From: Pseudomonadota bacterium
Lineage (GTDB): Bacteria; Pseudomonadota; Gammaproteobacteria; Xanthomonadales; Rhodanobacteraceae
Assembly: GCA_021793575.1 (NCBI GenBank)
Contig: JAJYSM010000004.1
Coordinates: 33,778 to 83,532 of the forward strand
Direction of reading: 5' to 3'
Length of the DNA: 49,755 bases
Made by a program: the position numbers and the translations under genes. Positions 19,807-27,831 of this stretch are shown here, in pieces (the first letter of the stretch is position 1; every line of letters starts with the position of its first letter). Below the pieces are notes generated by a model, which ran no database searches, had not been told where the DNA came from, and saw only the letters and a program-made list of their open reading frames with translations.

Positions 19807-21359
19807 CTGCGCCGCAAAAATCCGTTCTGTCCCTGAAGCGCGACGTGCGCAACGACACCTCTGCCGCCCTGCTGGAGGAGCGCCTGCACAAGGTGCTGGC
19901 CAATGCGGGGCTGGGCTCCCGCCGCATGCTGGAACAGCGCATCCTGGCCGGCGAAGTCGAGCTCAATGGCAGCCCGGCCGGCATCGGCACCAGCGTGCAT
20001 GCCGGCGACCGCGTAGTGCTGGACGGCAAGCAGTTCGTCGTCGCCACCGACAGCCGTGACGAAACCGAAGTGCTGGTCTACCACAAGCCCGAGGGCGTGC
20101 TCACCACCCGCGACGATCCGGAAGGCCGCCCGACCGTGTTCGAGCAGCTGCCGCGCCTGAAGGGCGCGCGCTGGGTTGCGGTGGGCCGGCTCGACATCAA
20201 CACCACAGGCCTACTGCTGCTGACCACCGACGGCGAGCTGGCCAATGCGCTGATGCATCCGAAGAGCGGGCTGGAGCGCGAGTACCTGTGCCGCGTGCAC
20301 GGCGAAGTACCCGACGAGATCATCGAAAAGCTCAAGGCCGGGGTGGAACTGGAAGACGGCCCGGCGCGCTTCGACGAAATTGCCGTGATCAGCCGCGGTG
20401 GCAGCCACAGCTGGTTCCGCGTGGTGATCCGCGAAGGCCGCAACCGCGAAGTGCGCAGACTGTGGGATTCGCAGGGCTTCCTGGTCAGCCGCCTCAAGCG
20501 CATCCGCTACGGTCAGATCGAGCTGCCGCGTGCGCTGCGTCGCGGCGACTGCGAGCCGCTGGATGCGGAAACCATCAAGCAGCTGCGCCAGACCACGGGT
20601 CTCGGCGTGCCGCAGCCGGTGCTCACGCTGAGCGCGGTGCTGCACCAGCGCCGCGCCACGCGCGGTGTCACCGAATATCGTCCCGAACGCGGCAGCGGCA
20701 GCGGCACGGCGTGGACCGGCAGCCAGGACGAGGGGCGCGAGCTGCGCGCCTACGACCGCATCCGCGAGGAGCCGGTGCGCGGGCGCAAACCGCCACGCAG
20801 CCCCGGTCGAGAGGTCAATGGCAACGTGGCACGCCCGGAGCGCAGTGCCGGCGGGCCCAACCGTGGCGGCAAGGGCCGGCGCGTCGCACCGGGGCAGGAG
20901 CTGCCGTCGGTACGCACCTGGTTCGCCGGCGAAAGCCGCGAAGGTGCTGCTGGCCGTCCGGGCGGTGCGCCGCGCGGCAACGTCGCTGGCGGCGGCGCTG
21001 CCGCAGGCAATCGTCGTCCGGCCGGCGGCAAGCCGTTTGGCCCACGCGGCGGCGGCGAGCCGCGCAGTGGCGGCAACCCTTATGCCGGTTTCGGCAGCGA
21101 AGCGCGTGCGGCCGGCAACGGCAACCGCGCTCCCGGCGGGCGGCCAGCTGCCGGACGCCCGCAAGGCCAGGGCGCGCCGGTGCATGGCAACGCGCGGCCG
21201 TACGCCCAGGGCAATCCACGCCCGCAGGGCCAGGGTGGCAATCGGCCACAGGGTCAGGGCGGCAACCGGCCACAGGGTGGCAGCCGACCGCAGGGCCACG
21301 GCGGCCCCGGCGGCGGACGCCCGCAGGGTCGTGGCGGCAACCGGGGCGGCAACCGCTGA
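19803..21359 (+). CDS. rluB: 23S rRNA pseudouridine synthase RluB with long glycine/arginine-rich tail
   Basis: Converts a uridine of 23S rRNA (position 2605 in E. coli numbering) to pseudouridine. The S4 RNA-binding domain is at about 27-85 (RLHKVLANAGLGSRRMLEQR). The catalytic domain has GRLDINTTGLLLLTTDGEL with Asp131 as the nucleophile, then REGRNREVRRLWDSQG. After about residue 260 the protein continues for more than 250 residues as a low-complexity Gly/Arg/Pro/Asn/Gln tail ending in repeated RPQGQGGN units. This is roughly double the size of the enzyme core. The tail is basic and probably disordered and RNA-binding. The start overlaps scpB by 4 bp. Confidence 0.94.
   Translation: MTAPQKSVLSLKRDVRNDTSAALLEERLHKVLANAGLGSRRMLEQRILAGEVELNGSPAGIGTSVHAGDRVVLDGKQFVVATDSRDETEVLVYHKPEGVLTTRDDPEGRPTVFEQLPRLKGARWVAVGRLDINTTGLLLLTTDGELANALMHPKSGLEREYLCRVHGEVPDEIIEKLKAGVELEDGPARFDEIAVISRGGSHSWFRVVIREGRNREVRRLWDSQGFLVSRLKRIRYGQIELPRALRRGDCEPLDAETIKQLRQTTGLGVPQPVLTLSAVLHQRRATRGVTEYRPERGSGSGTAWTGSQDEGRELRAYDRIREEPVRGRKPPRSPGREVNGNVARPERSAGGPNRGGKGRRVAPGQELPSVRTWFAGESREGAAGRPGGAPRGNVAGGGAAAGNRRPAGGKPFGPRGGGEPRSGGNPYAGFGSEARAAGNGNRAPGGRPAAGRPQGQGAPVHGNARPYAQGNPRPQGQGGNRPQGQGGNRPQGGSRPQGHGGPGGGRPQGRGGNRGGNR
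21217..21356 (+). repeat. Tandem coding repeats in the rluB tail
   Basis: Degenerate units of about 24 bp encode RPQGQGGN / RPQGGS / RPQGHGG. The two central units (around 21242-21277) are nearly identical. Such repeats change copy number easily, so tail length may differ between strains. Confidence 0.75.
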
Positions 21360-21392
21360 GAGTGGGGGGGGGCGCGGTGGTTGCAGCGTGGC

Positions 21393-22199
21393 TCAGCCCG
21401 GATCGAGCGAAAACCCGTCGGCATCCATCCAGGCGGGAAAGCGTTCGCGATGCGCCAGCAGCGGCGCCGGATCCAGCGTCAGCGTCACCACCTGTTCCTG
21501 CGCGCCCAGCTCGATCAGCGGCTCGCCGAGCGGATCGATCGCCGCACTGTCGCCGGCATACGGCAACTCGTTGCCGTCCACGCCGATCCGGTTCACGCCG
21601 ATCACGTAGCTGAGATTTTCGATCGCCCGTGCGCGCAGCAGCGTGCGCCACGGCTGCCGGCGCGGCGCCGGCCAGTTGGCGACGAACAGCGCCAGGTCGT
21701 AGTCCATGCCGCCGCTGGCCGAGGCCAGCCGGCGATTGCGCAGCCACACCGGAAAGCGCAGGTCGTAGCAGACCTGCGGCAGGATGCGCCAGCCCTTCAG
21801 TTCCACGATCAGCCGCTCGCTGCCGCCGCCGTAGCGGGTGTGCTCGCCGGCCATGCGGAACAGGTGGCGCTTGTCGTACTGCGCATAGCTGCCATCCGGC
21901 TGCACCCACAGCAGGCGGTTGTAGACGGTATCGTTTTCGCGGATCGCCAGGCTGCCGCAGATCACCGCGCCCAACTCGACCGCCAGCGCGCGCAGCCACG
22001 CCACGCCCGCGCCGTCCATCGTCTCGGCGCTGGCGCGGGTGTCGTTGCTGAAGCCGGACAGGAAGGTCTCCGGCAGCACGATCAGATCGCTGCCGGCCGC
22101 CTGGCGCGCCAGCGCGCCGTAGTAGTCGCGATTCGCCGGCGCGTCGTGCCAGCGGGTGGCACCCTGCACCAGCGACACCCTGAGCGGCTGCAGACTCAC
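21393..22199 (-). CDS. Nitrilase-family omega-amidase (YafV-like)
   Basis: 268-residue carbon-nitrogen hydrolase. The catalytic triad is visible: Glu44 in VLPETFLSGF, Lys110 in YDKRHLF and Cys144 in PQVCYDLRFP, the last motif being characteristic of omega-amidase/YafV. It hydrolyses 2-oxoglutaramate or 2-oxosuccinamate to the 2-oxoacid and ammonia. The start is a GTG overlapping the stop of the aminotransferase gene by 4 bp (GTGA). The frame extends upstream into that gene without family sequence. Coupling to a glutamine/methionine-type aminotransferase matches the glutaminase II (transaminase plus omega-amidase) pathway, which salvages 2-oxoacids such as the methionine precursor. Confidence 0.9.
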   Translation of the reverse strand: MSLQPLRVSLVQGATRWHDAPANRDYYGALARQAAGSDLIVLPETFLSGFSNDTRASAETMDGAGVAWLRALAVELGAVICGSLAIRENDTVYNRLLWVQPDGSYAQYDKRHLFRMAGEHTRYGGGSERLIVELKGWRILPQVCYDLRFPVWLRNRRLASASGGMDYDLALFVANWPAPRRQPWRTLLRARAIENLSYVIGVNRIGVDGNELPYAGDSAAIDPLGEPLIELGAQEQVVTLTLDPAPLLAHRERFPAWMDADGFSLDPG

Positions 22200-23344
22200 A
22201 GCTTCACCAGCCGTTCGGCGGCCGCCTGCATGGTGGCGTCGCTCTTGGCGAAGCACAGCCGCAGCAGCCGTGTACCCGGCGCCGTCGCGCAGAATGGGGT
22301 CAGCGGTATCGCCGCCACACCACCCTCCTTCACCAGCCACTGGCTGAACGCCACGTCATCCAGCCCGCTGATCGAGGCGTAGTCGACCAGTTGGAAATAG
22401 CCGCCCGGCACATCCAGCAGCTTGAAGCGCGAAGGCGCCAGCAGGCTGCGGAAGCGATCGCGCTTGGCCTGATAGAACGCCGGCAGCTCGAGGTAATGCT
22501 GCGGCGTGCTGGCGAGAAACTCGGCAAACGCCACCTGCGCCGGATGGAACGAGCAGAACGTGAGGTACTGGTGCACCTTGCGGAACTCGGCCGAAAGCGC
22601 CACCGGCGCCACCGCGTAGCCGAGCTTCCAGCCGGTGCAGTGATAGGTCTTGCCGAACGAGGAGACCACGATGCTGCGCATGGCCAGCTCCGGGTGCCGC
22701 AGCACGCTCTCGTGCCGGGCGCCGTCGTAGACGATGTGCTCGTAGACCTCGTCAGCCAGCACTACGATGGCGGTGTCGCGCACGATCGCCGCCAGTTCAT
22801 CCAGATCGGCCGCCGACAGCACCGCGCCGGAGGGATTGTGCGGGCTGTTGACCAGGATCATCCGGGTCTTCGGCGTCAGCGCATCGCGCACGCGCTGCCA
22901 GTCGATGGCGAAATCCGGCAGGGTCAGCGGAATATGCACCGCGCGCGCGCCCTGCAGTTCGATCGCCGGCTCGTAGCAGTCGTAGGCCGGGTCGAACACG
23001 ATCACTTCCTCGCCCGCGCGCACCAGCGCGGCGATCGCCGCGAAGATCGCTTCGGTGGCACCGGAGGTGACTGAGACCTCGCTGTCAGGATCGACCTGGC
23101 AACCGTACAGCCGCCCGGTTTTCAGCGCGATCTGCTGGCGCAGCGCGGCGGTGCCGGCCATCGGCGCGTACTGGTTGCGACCGTCATTCATCGCGCGGCT
23201 GAGCGCATCGCGTAGCGCCGGCGGCGGTTCGAAATCCGGAAAACCCTGCCCCAGGTTCACCGCCTGGTGCTCGATCGCCAGCTGGCTCATCACGGTGAAG
23301 ATGGTGGTGCCGACTTTCGGAAGTTTGCTCTCGATGATCATCAT
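22196..23344 (-). CDS. PLP-dependent aminotransferase, YbdL/glutamine transaminase K type
   Basis: Fold-type I aminotransferase of 382 residues. AVNLGQGFPDFEPPPAL near the N-terminus, NSPHNPSGAVLS, VLADEVYEHIVYDG, and PLP-lysine Lys232 in SSFGKTYHCTGWKLGY match the YbdL/kynurenine aminotransferase-like group, which uses methionine, glutamine and aromatic amino acids. Two consecutive ATG codons (23344, 23341) are possible starts. The 3' end overlaps the omega-amidase start by 4 bp. The pair probably forms a two-gene operon for methionine/glutamine 2-oxoacid salvage. Confidence 0.9.
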   Translation of the reverse strand: MMIIESKLPKVGTTIFTVMSQLAIEHQAVNLGQGFPDFEPPPALRDALSRAMNDGRNQYAPMAGTAALRQQIALKTGRLYGCQVDPDSEVSVTSGATEAIFAAIAALVRAGEEVIVFDPAYDCYEPAIELQGARAVHIPLTLPDFAIDWQRVRDALTPKTRMILVNSPHNPSGAVLSAADLDELAAIVRDTAIVVLADEVYEHIVYDGARHESVLRHPELAMRSIVVSSFGKTYHCTGWKLGYAVAPVALSAEFRKVHQYLTFCSFHPAQVAFAEFLASTPQHYLELPAFYQAKRDRFRSLLAPSRFKLLDVPGGYFQLVDYASISGLDDVAFSQWLVKEGGVAAIPLTPFCATAPGTRLLRLCFAKSDATMQAAAERLVKL

Positions 23345-23370
23345 TCAGCCGTCTGGATGTCCATAAGGGT

Positions 23371-24390
23371 TTACCCGCGCGCCAGCGTAGCGCATGGCGC
23401 GTCCGCTGCCCATGAGTAGGCCGGCGGAAGATCGGCCAATGCGCGCTGCTTGCACTGCTCATGCTGCAGCAGCGTGGTCGCGGGCAGCCGCTCGGCCAGG
23501 AAATCGACCAACGCGCGCACCCCGGGCAGCATGCCGCGCCGGCTCGGATAGACGAAGTGCATGGTGCCCTGGGGCACGCTCCAGTCCGGCAGCACCAGCT
23601 CCAGTTCGCCGCGCGCGATCGCCGGTGCGCAGACGAACTCCGGCAGCAGGGCTACACCCATGCCGCGACGGGCAGACTCCAGCAGCACCGCAAAATCGCC
23701 GCTGATCAGCCGCGCCTGCACCTCGACGCTGACGCGTTCGCCGGCCGGCCCGATCAGCTCCCACAACTGGGCGCCCTCGTGCTCGCGCATCGACAGTGCC
23801 GGCAGCTTGGCCAGCGCATCGGGCGTGGCGGGACGCCCGCGATCCTGCAGCAGCGTTGGACTGGCTACCAACAGGGTACGCGTCTGGCCGAAGCTGCGGA
23901 TCACCAGGTTGCCGTCCTCGTCCAGCCTGGTACGTACACGGATCGCCACGTCATAGCCCTCGCCGATCACATCCACGCGGCGATTGCTGGACAGCAGGCG
24001 CACCTGCACCTTCGGGTACTGCGCGAGAAAATCCGGCAGCACATGGGCCAGCACCGTCTGCGCCAGCGATACCGGGCAGCTCAGGCGCACCACGCCGCGC
24101 GGTTCGGTGCGCAGCTCATCCACCGCATCCTGCGCGGCCTGCGCCTCTTCCAGCACGGCACGGCAATGTGCGTAGAAGCGCTCGCCGACCTCGGTCACCA
24201 CAAAACGCCGCGTGGTCCGCTGCAGCAGGCGCACGCCGAGGCGCTCCTCCAGCTGGGCCACGCGCTTGCTCAGCCGCGACTTGGGCACGCCAAGCGCGCG
24301 CCCGGCGGCGGAAAAGCCGGCGTGCTCGACCACCGCCGCGAAGAAATACAGATCGTTGAGATCCTGCAGGGCACCGCTCAGGACAGCCAT
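23371..24390 (-). CDS. LysR-family regulator divergent from azoR
   Basis: 339-residue LysR-type regulator. Winged helix-turn-helix: LYFFAAVVEHAGFSAAGRAL, then GVPKSRLSKRVAQLEERLGV. The effector-binding domain includes SCPVSLAQTVLAHVLPDFLA and the family-typical VRTRLDEDGNLVIRSFGQT. The ATG at 24390 gives the standard LysR N-terminus, whereas 18 upstream codons in frame have no similarity. It shares a 112-bp intergenic region with the azoreductase gene, which contains a T-N11-A type dyad (24397-24409). This is the usual arrangement of a LysR activator with its target. Confidence 0.9.
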   Translation of the reverse strand: MAVLSGALQDLNDLYFFAAVVEHAGFSAAGRALGVPKSRLSKRVAQLEERLGVRLLQRTTRRFVVTEVGERFYAHCRAVLEEAQAAQDAVDELRTEPRGVVRLSCPVSLAQTVLAHVLPDFLAQYPKVQVRLLSSNRRVDVIGEGYDVAIRVRTRLDEDGNLVIRSFGQTRTLLVASPTLLQDRGRPATPDALAKLPALSMREHEGAQLWELIGPAGERVSVEVQARLISGDFAVLLESARRGMGVALLPEFVCAPAIARGELELVLPDWSVPQGTMHFVYPSRRGMLPGVRALVDFLAERLPATTLLQHEQCKQRALADLPPAYSWAADAPCATLARG

Positions 24391-24396
24391 GGCTGT

Positions 24397-24409
24397 TTCC
24401 AATATGGAA
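24397..24409. promoter_or_regulatory. Candidate LysR box
   Basis: The 13-bp dyad TTCCAATATGGAA has a T-N11-A architecture and perfect 5-bp arms. It starts 6 bp upstream of the lysR ATG in the lysR-azoR intergenic region. A related half (TTCGGAA) occurs at 24449-24455. The position suits autorepression plus activation of azoR. Confidence 0.45.
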
Positions 24410-24502
24410 CTATAAGTCCGTATATTGCCATCTTCTCGCCTCATTGTTCGGAATATACCCTGATCACCTCGCCGATCTGTCGGCTCGATCAGGAGTTACT
24501 CC

Positions 24503-25087
24503 ATGAAACTGTTGCATATCGATTCCAGCGCCCTGGGCGGTTATTCGGTGTCGCGCCAGCTCAGCGCCGACATCGTAGCCGAGCTCAGGCGTCACGCCCC
24601 CAGCCTCGATGTGACTTATCGCGATCTCGCCGCGCAGCCGCTGCCGCACTGGACGCCGGTGGCGGATGCCAGCGATCCGGCGGCCGTGCTGGGCAGCCAG
24701 ATGCTGGAGGAATTCCTGGCGGCCGAAACCATCGTGATCGGCGCGCCGATGTACAACTTCGCCATCTCCAGCCAGCTCAAGGCGTGGATCGACCGCATCC
24801 TGGTCGCCGGCAAGACCTTCCAGTACACCGCCAACGGCCCGGCCGGCCTGGCCGGCGGCAAGCGCGTGATCATCGCCTCCAGCCGCGGCGGCTTCTACGG
24901 CCAGGACACCGCCGGTGCCGCCATGGATTTCCAGGAACCGTATCTGCGCGCCGCGCTGGGCTTCATCGGCATCACGGACGTGCAGTTCGTGCGCGCCGAG
25001 GGTGTGGCGGTCAGCGACGAGCACAAGATCGCCGCGCTGAAGGCGGCGCGCAGCAACATCGCGACGCTGGTGGCCAAGGCCGCCTGA
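24503..25087 (+). CDS. azoR: FMN-dependent NADH-azoreductase
   Basis: Flavodoxin-fold oxidoreductase of 194 residues that reduces azo compounds and quinones with NADH. FMN-site motifs are [20 protein letters not shown] at the start, [20 protein letters not shown] around residue 90, and [11 protein letters not shown]. The ATG at 24503 has AGGAG seven bases upstream. It is divergent from a LysR regulator that is likely to control it. It probably protects against quinone or electrophile stress. Confidence 0.94.
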   Translation: MKLLHIDSSALGGYSVSRQLSADIVAELRRHAPSLDVTYRDLAAQPLPHWTPVADASDPAAVLGSQMLEEFLAAETIVIGAPMYNFAISSQLKAWIDRILVAGKTFQYTANGPAGLAGGKRVIIASSRGGFYGQDTAGAAMDFQEPYLRAALGFIGITDVQFVRAEGVAVSDEHKIAALKAARSNIATLVAKAA

Positions 25088-25169
25088 TCCAGCCCACCGC
25101 GTTGGCCGCTGGAAAAAGCCGGCGCGGGCGGACACACTGCGGGCTGGTTTCGCCCCGGGGGATCCGTGC

Positions 25170-26843
25170 ATGAACCGCTCGCTGTGCGTATCACTGCTGC
25201 TTCTGCTTGGCATGTCCGCGTTCGTGCCGGCGGCCAGCGCCGCCGATCTGCTGCTGCGCCACGTCAACGGCTACACGCTTGATGGCAGCGGCAAGCTGCA
25301 GCGCTTCCAGGCGCTGCTGGTGAACCATGGCAAGGTCGTGGCGACCGGCACCGATGCGGCGCTGACCCTGCGGGCCGGCCACGCGCGTGTGATCGATGGC
25401 GGCGGCCGCACCCTGCTGCCGGGGCTGATCGATGCCCACGGTCACGTGATGGCCCTGGGTCAGGCGCTGAACCAGGCCGACCTCAGTACAACCACCACGC
25501 TGGCCGCTGCGCTGGCCACGGTGAAGCGCTTCGCGGCGGCTCATCCGGATGCGGCCTGGGTGCAGGGCGGCGGCTGGAACCAGGTGATCTGGAAGCTGGG
25601 CCGCTTCCCTACTGCCGGCGACCTGGACCAGGCGGTCGCCGACCGCCCGGTCTGGCTCAGCCGCGTCGATGGCCACGCCGGCTGGGCCAACAGCGCGGCG
25701 ATGAAGCTGGCCGGCATCACCCGCGACACCCGCGACCCGACCGGTGGCCGTATCGAGCGTGATGCCCAGGGCAACCCGACGGGCGTATTCGTCGATGGCG
25801 CCACCGCGCTGATCGAACGCCGGGTTCCTGCGTCCACCGCGCAGGAGTCGGCCGCCATGCTGGACAGCGCGCTGGCCGCACTGGCCAGCGTGGGCCTGAC
25901 CAGCGTGGACGATGCCGGCATTGATCTAACCACCTGGCAGCTCTATCGACGCTATGCCGACCAGCATCGGCTCACCGCGCGCATCTACGCGATGATCCAC
26001 GGCACCGGCAAGGACTTCGACATCATCAGCCGGCACGGCCCGCTGATTGGCTACGGCAACGATTTCCTCACTGTGCGCACGGTGAAACTGTATGCCGACG
26101 GCGCCTTGGGCAGCCGCGGCGCCTCACTGCTGGCGCCTTACTCCGACGATCCGGGCAACCGCGGCCTGCTGTTCCAGACCCCGTCCGCGCTCACCGCGAT
26201 GATCGGCAAGGCGCTGGGCAAGCACTATCAGGTCGCCGTGCATGCGATCGGCGACCGCGCCAACCGCGAGGTGCTGGACAGCTTCGCCGCCGCCTACCGA
26301 CTGCACGGCGGCCAGGAACTGCGCAACCGCGTCGAGCACGCACAGATCGTCGCACTGGACGACATTCCGCGCTTCGTGCCGCTGCAGCTGATCGCCTCGA
26401 TGCAGCCGACCCATGCCACTTCCGACATGAACATGGCCGAGGATCGCCTCGGCCATCAGCGCATGGCCGGCGCCTACGCCTGGCGGCGTTTCCTGCAACA
26501 GGGCACGGTGATCGCCGGTGGCTCCGATTTTCCGGTGGAGTCGCCCAACCCGTTCTTCGGACTGCACGCGGCGGTGACCCGCCAGGATCACCACGATCAG
26601 CCGCCTGGGGGCTGGTATCCACAGCAGCGGATGACGCTGATCGAGGCGTTTCGCGCCTTCACTCTCGATGCCGCCTATGCCGCGCATCAGGAGCACACCC
26701 TCGGCACGCTGGAGCCGGGCAAGTGGGCCGACTTCATCCTGGTCGACCACGATATTTTTGCCGACGCACCGGAACGCCTGTGGTCGACCCGGGTGCTGCA
26801 GACCTGGGTGACCGGCAAACAGGTATTTGCGCTGCCCGAGTAG
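25170..26843 (+). CDS. Secreted YtcJ-like metal-dependent amidohydrolase
   Basis: 557-residue amidohydrolase-superfamily protein (amidohydrolase 3/YtcJ group). An N-terminal signal peptide (MNRSLCVSLLLLLGMSAFVP then AASAAD) predicts export to the periplasm. The metal-binding HxH lies in LLPGLIDAHGHVMALG. Other family segments are VWLSRVDGHAGWANSAAM, RTVKLYADGALGSRGA, VAVHAIGDRANREVLD and VIAGGSDFPVESPNP. The C-terminal LGTLEPGKWADFILVD is the usual end of the composite barrel. The substrate is not predictable. A 6-base GGGGGA lies seven bases before the ATG. It stands alone between azoR and a terminator. Confidence 0.9.
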   Translation: MNRSLCVSLLLLLGMSAFVPAASAADLLLRHVNGYTLDGSGKLQRFQALLVNHGKVVATGTDAALTLRAGHARVIDGGGRTLLPGLIDAHGHVMALGQALNQADLSTTTTLAAALATVKRFAAAHPDAAWVQGGGWNQVIWKLGRFPTAGDLDQAVADRPVWLSRVDGHAGWANSAAMKLAGITRDTRDPTGGRIERDAQGNPTGVFVDGATALIERRVPASTAQESAAMLDSALAALASVGLTSVDDAGIDLTTWQLYRRYADQHRLTARIYAMIHGTGKDFDIISRHGPLIGYGNDFLTVRTVKLYADGALGSRGASLLAPYSDDPGNRGLLFQTPSALTAMIGKALGKHYQVAVHAIGDRANREVLDSFAAAYRLHGGQELRNRVEHAQIVALDDIPRFVPLQLIASMQPTHATSDMNMAEDRLGHQRMAGAYAWRRFLQQGTVIAGGSDFPVESPNPFFGLHAAVTRQDHHDQPPGGWYPQQRMTLIEAFRAFTLDAAYAAHQEHTLGTLEPGKWADFILVDHDIFADAPERLWSTRVLQTWVTGKQVFALPE

Positions 26844-26872
26844 TCCCGCCGGGCCATGCGTGCAGTGAAACG

Positions 26873-26896
26873 GGCCAGCCAGTGCGCTGGCCTTTT
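26873..26896 (+). terminator. Intrinsic terminator of the amidohydrolase gene
   Basis: Stem GGCCAGC / GCTGGCC with a 6-base loop, followed by TTTT. It starts 30 bp after the stop codon. Confidence 0.75.
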
Positions 26897-26978
26897 CATG
26901 TACGACCCATCGCGCCTGGCAGGCAGGCCGGTTGCCCCTATAGGCCATCAGTCATGTTGCGAAAGAACGTCTTGACTC

Positions 26979-27019
26979 TTGACGGTCTGAAATATGGTGT
27001 TATAGTTCACTACAACACC
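26979..27019 (+). promoter_or_regulatory. Promoter and overlapping GntR (YtrA-type) operator
   Basis: A -35 TTGACG (26979-26984) and a -10 TATAGT (27001-27006) are separated by 16 bp. The 24-bp dyad GGTGTTATAGT-TC-ACTACAACACC (26996-27019) has 10 of 11 paired positions and covers the -10 box. Its ends give GGTG-N16-CACC, which, from memory, is the consensus described for YtrA-type regulators in Xanthomonas. It sits 30 bp before the first gene of an operon that encodes a YtrA-type GntR regulator, so autorepression is expected. Confidence 0.75.
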
Positions 27020-27048
27020 GGTCAACAAGGTCACTAAGGAGGCCTGCC

Positions 27049-27393
27049 ATGAAAACGCCCAACCTGTTCGCCAGCGTCGCCGCCGTCCTGCTCACCGCCG
27101 CCAGCCTGAGCGCGGTCAATCACAACGTGCAAAGCCGGTCGGCGCCGGCCGCCGAAATCAACGGCAGCCGGGTGTTCAATCTGGCCCCGGTCGAGGTTCG
27201 TCCCGACGCCGACACCCTGCGCGAAGCCGCCCTGCTGGCGAATGAGGGTGCAGTCGGCCTGGCCACGATTCCCGCTCTGGGTCACGCCGGTACGGGCGGC
27301 GGCGGCGTGCAACAGTTCAGCCTGATCGGATCGCAGTTGGCCATGCCCTACTATTCGTTTGGCAACAAATTCGGTCGCAGCAGCAAGGACTAA
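27049..27393 (+). CDS. Small exported protein of unknown function heading the GntR-ABC operon
   Basis: 114 residues, not recognised. The first 25 residues (MKTPNLFASVAAVLLTAASL and following) look like a signal peptide or single membrane anchor. The mature part has RVFNLAPVEVRPDADTLREA, a glycine run (GHAGTGGGGVQQ) and an aromatic end (MPYYSFGNKFGRSS). No cysteine is present. AAGGAGG lies seven bases upstream of the ATG, among the strongest ribosome binding sites in the window, so it should be well expressed. It is the first gene after the operator-controlled promoter and is separated from gntR by 3 bp, which suggests a role with the transporter, for example as a periplasmic accessory or the signal/substrate side. 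Confidence 0.75.
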   Translation: MKTPNLFASVAAVLLTAASLSAVNHNVQSRSAPAAEINGSRVFNLAPVEVRPDADTLREAALLANEGAVGLATIPALGHAGTGGGGVQQFSLIGSQLAMPYYSFGNKFGRSSKD

Positions 27394-27396
27394 AAC

Positions 27397-27831
27397 ATGA
27401 CCATTACCTGGAACGACAGCGTCCCGATCTATCGCCAGCTGCACCAGCGTGTGGTGGCGATGATCCTGGACGGCGCCTTGAACGAAGGTGACCCGCTGCC
27501 GTCGGTACGCCAGGTGGCCGCGGATTTCCAGATCAACCCGCTGACCGTATCCAAGGCCTATCAGGAGCTGGTCGACGAACAACTGGTGGAAAAACGGAGG
27601 GGATTGGGCATGTTCGTCATCGAAGGCGCCCGCGCGGCGCTGCTGAAATCCGAACGCGAGCGGTTTCTGCGCGAAGAATGGCCGACCCTGTTTGCACGGC
27701 TGCAGCGACTGGGGCTGGATCTCAAGACGCTGCTGCGCGAGGCCCAATCCGACAAGGAGCGGGCCGACAAGGATCAGGCCGAAAAGAATCAGACCGAAAA
27801 CAATCAGCTCGACAAGGAGGGACAATCATGA
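27397..27831 (+). CDS. GntR-family regulator, YtrA subfamily
   Basis: 144-residue regulator with an N-terminal winged helix (PIYRQLHQRVVAMILDGAL, then LPSVRQVAADFQINPLTVSK) and a short helical C-terminal domain, the YtrA-type layout in which no large effector domain is present. The last 26 residues are a hydrophilic repeat-like tail (DKERADKDQAEKNQTENNQ). The gene sits directly in the operon it probably controls, 3 bp after the small exported protein and overlapping the ABC ATPase start by 4 bp (ATGA). The operator at 26996-27019 fits autorepression. YtrA regulators often respond to antibiotics or cell-envelope stress. Confidence 0.92.
   Translation: MTITWNDSVPIYRQLHQRVVAMILDGALNEGDPLPSVRQVAADFQINPLTVSKAYQELVDEQLVEKRRGLGMFVIEGARAALLKSERERFLREEWPTLFARLQRLGLDLKTLLREAQSDKERADKDQAEKNQTENNQLDKEGQS

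Noticed and set aside
21364-21372. Run of nine G between rluB and the omega-amidase gene, possible phase-variation tract
   Set aside because: It lies after the rluB stop and after the omega-amidase stop, outside both coding regions and away from any promoter, so slippage would have no obvious effect.
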